Shown here piece after piece: positions 4,329 through 5,771 of a stretch of 5,771 bases of DNA. The stretch is from the NCBI GenBank assembly GCA_021781855.1, contig JAJXWC010000155.1, positions 1-5,771 of the forward strand, written 5' to 3'. The position numbers and the translations under genes were made by a program. The first letter of the stretch is position 1. Every line of letters begins with the position of its first letter. The stretch comes from Bacillota bacterium. Its GTDB lineage: Bacteria > Bacillota > Bacilli > Lactobacillales > Streptococcaceae. The notes under the pieces were generated by a model. It was not told the DNA's origin, did no database searches, and saw only the letters and a list, made by a program, of their open reading frames with translations.

Positions 4329-4901
4329 TCATTGTTTCTTGTAGTCCAAAAAAAGTGCGCCAGAATCGAAGATTTTACTTTCCACAAGCGTCAATGCTTG
4401 TTCGTTTTCAATATTTTCAAACAAACGCAAACCACGGCCGACCAAAATTGGCGAAACGGTTATCTTAAATTCATCAATCAATCCCAGCTTCATCAGCTCA
4501 TGTGCCAAACGCGGACTTCCAAGGATGAGCATATCGCGCCCCTCAAGAGTTTTCAATCTCTGAATTTCTTCAGCCATATTTTCCTTGACCAATTGCGAAT
4601 TGTGCCAATCAACCTTGTCTAAAGTTGTCGAAAACACTACTTTCTCAACATTTTCAATCCATTTGGCATGATGACGTTCATAGTCCGATGCCGTCGAATT
4701 TTCTGAAACCGTTGGCCAGTAGCTGTACATCATCTCATAAGTACCACGTCCCCAAATCACCGTATCCACCGTGCTCAATATCTGCTGTGCCTGAGTTTGC
4801 AGTGCTTCGTCGTAGGCAACAAAGCCAATATCCATTGCTCCAGCAGGTCCCTCAACGATGCCGTCTAATGAGCTGTGTAAAAATAATACTAATTTTCGCA
4901 T
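4329..4901 (-). CDS. Dihydrofolate reductase family / RibD C-terminal domain protein
   Basis: A 190-residue cytoplasmic reductase-fold protein of the YwjB/YyaP type. Visible motifs: LFLHSSLDG at the N-terminus (6-14), VIWGRGTYEMM (48-58) forming the NADPH-binding loop, LILGSPRLAHELMKLGLIDEF (125-145) and SPILVGRGLRLFE (150-162), in the order seen across the RibD_C Pfam family. Length is usual for stand-alone members. These are commonly annotated as dihydrofolate reductase family proteins, but no folate or riboflavin genes lie nearby and real DHFR activity is not implied. The ATG at 4901 is backed by a perfect AAAGGAG 5 nt upstream. It has its own promoter (4960-4968) and terminator, so it is a single-gene unit. 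Confidence 0.87.
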   Translation of the reverse strand: MRKLVLFLHSSLDGIVEGPAGAMDIGFVAYDEALQTQAQQILSTVDTVIWGRGTYEMMYSYWPTVSENSTASDYERHHAKWIENVEKVVFSTTLDKVDWHNSQLVKENMAEEIQRLKTLEGRDMLILGSPRLAHELMKLGLIDEFKITVSPILVGRGLRLFENIENEQALTLVESKIFDSGALFLDYKKQ

Positions 4902-4906
4902 GTTTG

Positions 4907-4913
4907 CTCCTTT
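4907..4913 (-). promoter_or_regulatory. Strong ribosome binding site of the RibD/DHFR-fold gene
   Basis: AAAGGAG on the minus strand, 5 nt before the ATG at 4901. It is the best Shine-Dalgarno match in the window and fixes the start codon. Confidence 0.85.
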
Positions 4914-4939
4914 GAAATTCTTCTGATTTTGTCGAAAGA

Positions 4940-4971
4940 AAATGCTATTTATATCGTATATTATAGCATTT
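4940..4971 (-). terminator. Inverted repeat after valS, possible weak terminator or operator
   Basis: AAATGCTAT (4940-4948) and ATAGCATTT (4963-4971) form 9-bp arms around a 14-base AT-rich centre. For transcripts leaving valS it gives a hairpin followed by UUUCUUU, so it may end valS transcription, though the stem is AT-rich and the loop long. The same arms flank the -10 box of the next gene, so it could equally be an operator. Confidence 0.5.
4960..4968 (-). promoter_or_regulatory. Extended -10 promoter of the RibD/DHFR-fold gene
   Basis: TGCTATAAT on the minus strand is a perfect TGn-TATAAT extended -10 box. No convincing -35 is present at 16-18 bp, which such boxes can do without. Transcription would start near 4953, giving a leader of about 50 nt before the ATG at 4901. 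Confidence 0.6.
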
Positions 4972-4986
4972 CAAAGATGATACAAG

Positions 4987-5771
4987 CTATTTCTTTAACT
5001 CTTCAATCCGCTTTTGTGTACTGTCAAATTTCTCCTGATAATCTTTAAGTTTTGCATGTTCTGCCTCGACAACTTCCGCTTTCGCATTCGCCACAAACTT
5101 CTCATTGCCAAGCTTGCGATTAACAAGGTCAAGCTCTTTTTGCCACTTGGCAAGTTCTTTCGTGAGACGCGCGACTTCTTCGTCAATGTTGATGAGACCC
5201 GCGAGCGGCAGATAGATCTCAGCACCTGTGATAACAGCTGACATAGCTTCTTCTGTCAAATTCACTTCTGACGAAATTGTCAGTTCTGACGGATTGGCAA
5301 AGCGGGTAATATAGGCACTGACAGAGTTCAAAAATTCAGTATTTTCACTCTTTATGAAAATCGGAATTTTTTTAGACAGCGGTGTGTTAACTTCCGCACG
5401 AATATTGCGCACGGCGGTAATCAGTTCAATCAGCATCGCAACGCCTTCGCTTGCTTTTTCATCGTCAAATTCTGGACGAACGGTTGGATAGCTGCTAACG
5501 ACAATAGAGCCTGTCGTATTCGGCATTTTCTCGAAAATTTCTTCGGTAAAGAAGGGCATAATCGGGTGCAAAAGGCGCAACACGTTGTCCAAAACATGAA
5601 GCAGGACACTACGTGTCACATCTTTTTCCGCTTCGTCGTCGCCGAACATGACTTCCTTGGTCAGCTCGAGGTACCAGTTGGCGAACTCGTCCCAGATGAA
5701 ATTGTAGAGAATATGCCCTGCCACGCCGAACTCAAACTTGTCCATCTGCTCGGTCACGCGGAGGATTGTGT
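4987..5771 (-). CDS. valS: Valyl-tRNA synthetase, C-terminal part
   Basis: The final 261 residues of ValS; the frame runs off the right edge of the window and ends at TAG (4989-4987). The first part is the end of the class Ia helical anticodon-binding domain (TEQMDKFEFGVAGHILYNFIWDEFANWYLE; LHPIMPFFTEEIFEKM). Next is the linker region with IELITAVRNIRAEVNTP, where ValS enzymes keep the RNIRAE motif. Last is the arginine/lysine-rich C-terminal coiled coil (LINIDEEVARLTKELAKWQKELDLVNRKLGNEKFVANA to the Lys-Lys end), which binds the tRNA corner. The enzyme charges tRNA-Val and edits threonine; it is a housekeeping gene and anchors the segment in the chromosome. The GTG at 5757 is internal, since TILR precedes it in frame. 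Any regulatory T-box would be outside the window. Confidence 0.96.
   Translation of the reverse strand, partial: TILRVTEQMDKFEFGVAGHILYNFIWDEFANWYLELTKEVMFGDDEAEKDVTRSVLLHVLDNVLRLLHPIMPFFTEEIFEKMPNTTGSIVVSSYPTVRPEFDDEKASEGVAMLIELITAVRNIRAEVNTPLSKKIPIFIKSENTEFLNSVSAYITRFANPSELTISSEVNLTEEAMSAVITGAEIYLPLAGLINIDEEVARLTKELAKWQKELDLVNRKLGNEKFVANAKAEVVEAEHAKLKDYQEKFDSTQKRIEELKK

Noticed and set aside
4263..4622. 119-residue open frame on the plus strand
   Set aside because: It mostly overlaps the RibD/DHFR-fold gene in antisense, and its composition is that of a shadow frame with no motif.
1..5771. CRISPR array, insertion sequence or prophage genes
   Set aside because: No regularly spaced repeats, transposase motifs, integrase or phage-like genes are seen; the only repeat structures are the leader elements described.

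Overview
The window looks like a chromosomal segment from a low-G+C Gram-positive of the Lactobacillales, most likely Lactococcus or a close relative. This rests on protein resemblance (the ValS C-terminus, the YkgJ-type protein, the lactococcal style of the aldo/keto reductase), AAAGGAG-type ribosome binding sites, TTGACT/TATAAT promoters and U-tract terminators. The genus is inferred by eye, not by search.

Layout. The left edge holds the 3' end of a plus-strand YkgJ-family cysteine-cluster gene (to 229). It converges on a minus-strand operon across a two-way terminator (229-264). Everything else is on the minus strand. Reading in the direction of transcription (right to left): the 3' part of valS (5771-4987); a RibD/DHFR-fold reductase gene (4901-4329) with its own extended -10 promoter and a strong terminator (4225-4260); a MerR-type promoter (4176-4206); a 258-nt structured leader; an aldo/keto reductase gene with an in-frame amber codon at codon 11 (3911-3054); a second MerR-type promoter (3005-3035); and a six-gene operon SDR - merR2 - CMD - ABM - cupin - merR1 (2915-288). 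The operon genes overlap by 4 nt or lie 1-12 nt apart.

How it may work together. The two promoters each have TTGACT, a 19-bp spacer and a -10 box, with an 18-bp dyad at the same offset inside the spacer. The perfect copy is CTTAAAG-N4-CTTTAAG, the operator type described for AdhR/NmlR-like MerR regulators that respond to reactive aldehydes and quinones. The two MerR proteins encoded in the operon are the obvious candidates to bind these sites. Both carry Asn or His where AdhR/NmlR have the sensing Cys52, and neither contains any cysteine. The enzymes (two NAD(P)H oxidoreductases, a cysteine-free carboxymuconolactone-decarboxylase-like protein, a small ABM-fold monooxygenase and a mandelonitrile-lyase-like cupin) suggest turnover or detoxification of a small carbonyl, quinone or aromatic compound. 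The substrate cannot be read from the sequence.

The most unusual items are the paired MerR promoters with two cysteine-less paralogous regulators, the amber codon in the aldo/keto reductase gene, and a 152-bp inverted-repeat-bounded, cloverleaf-like segment in that gene's leader.
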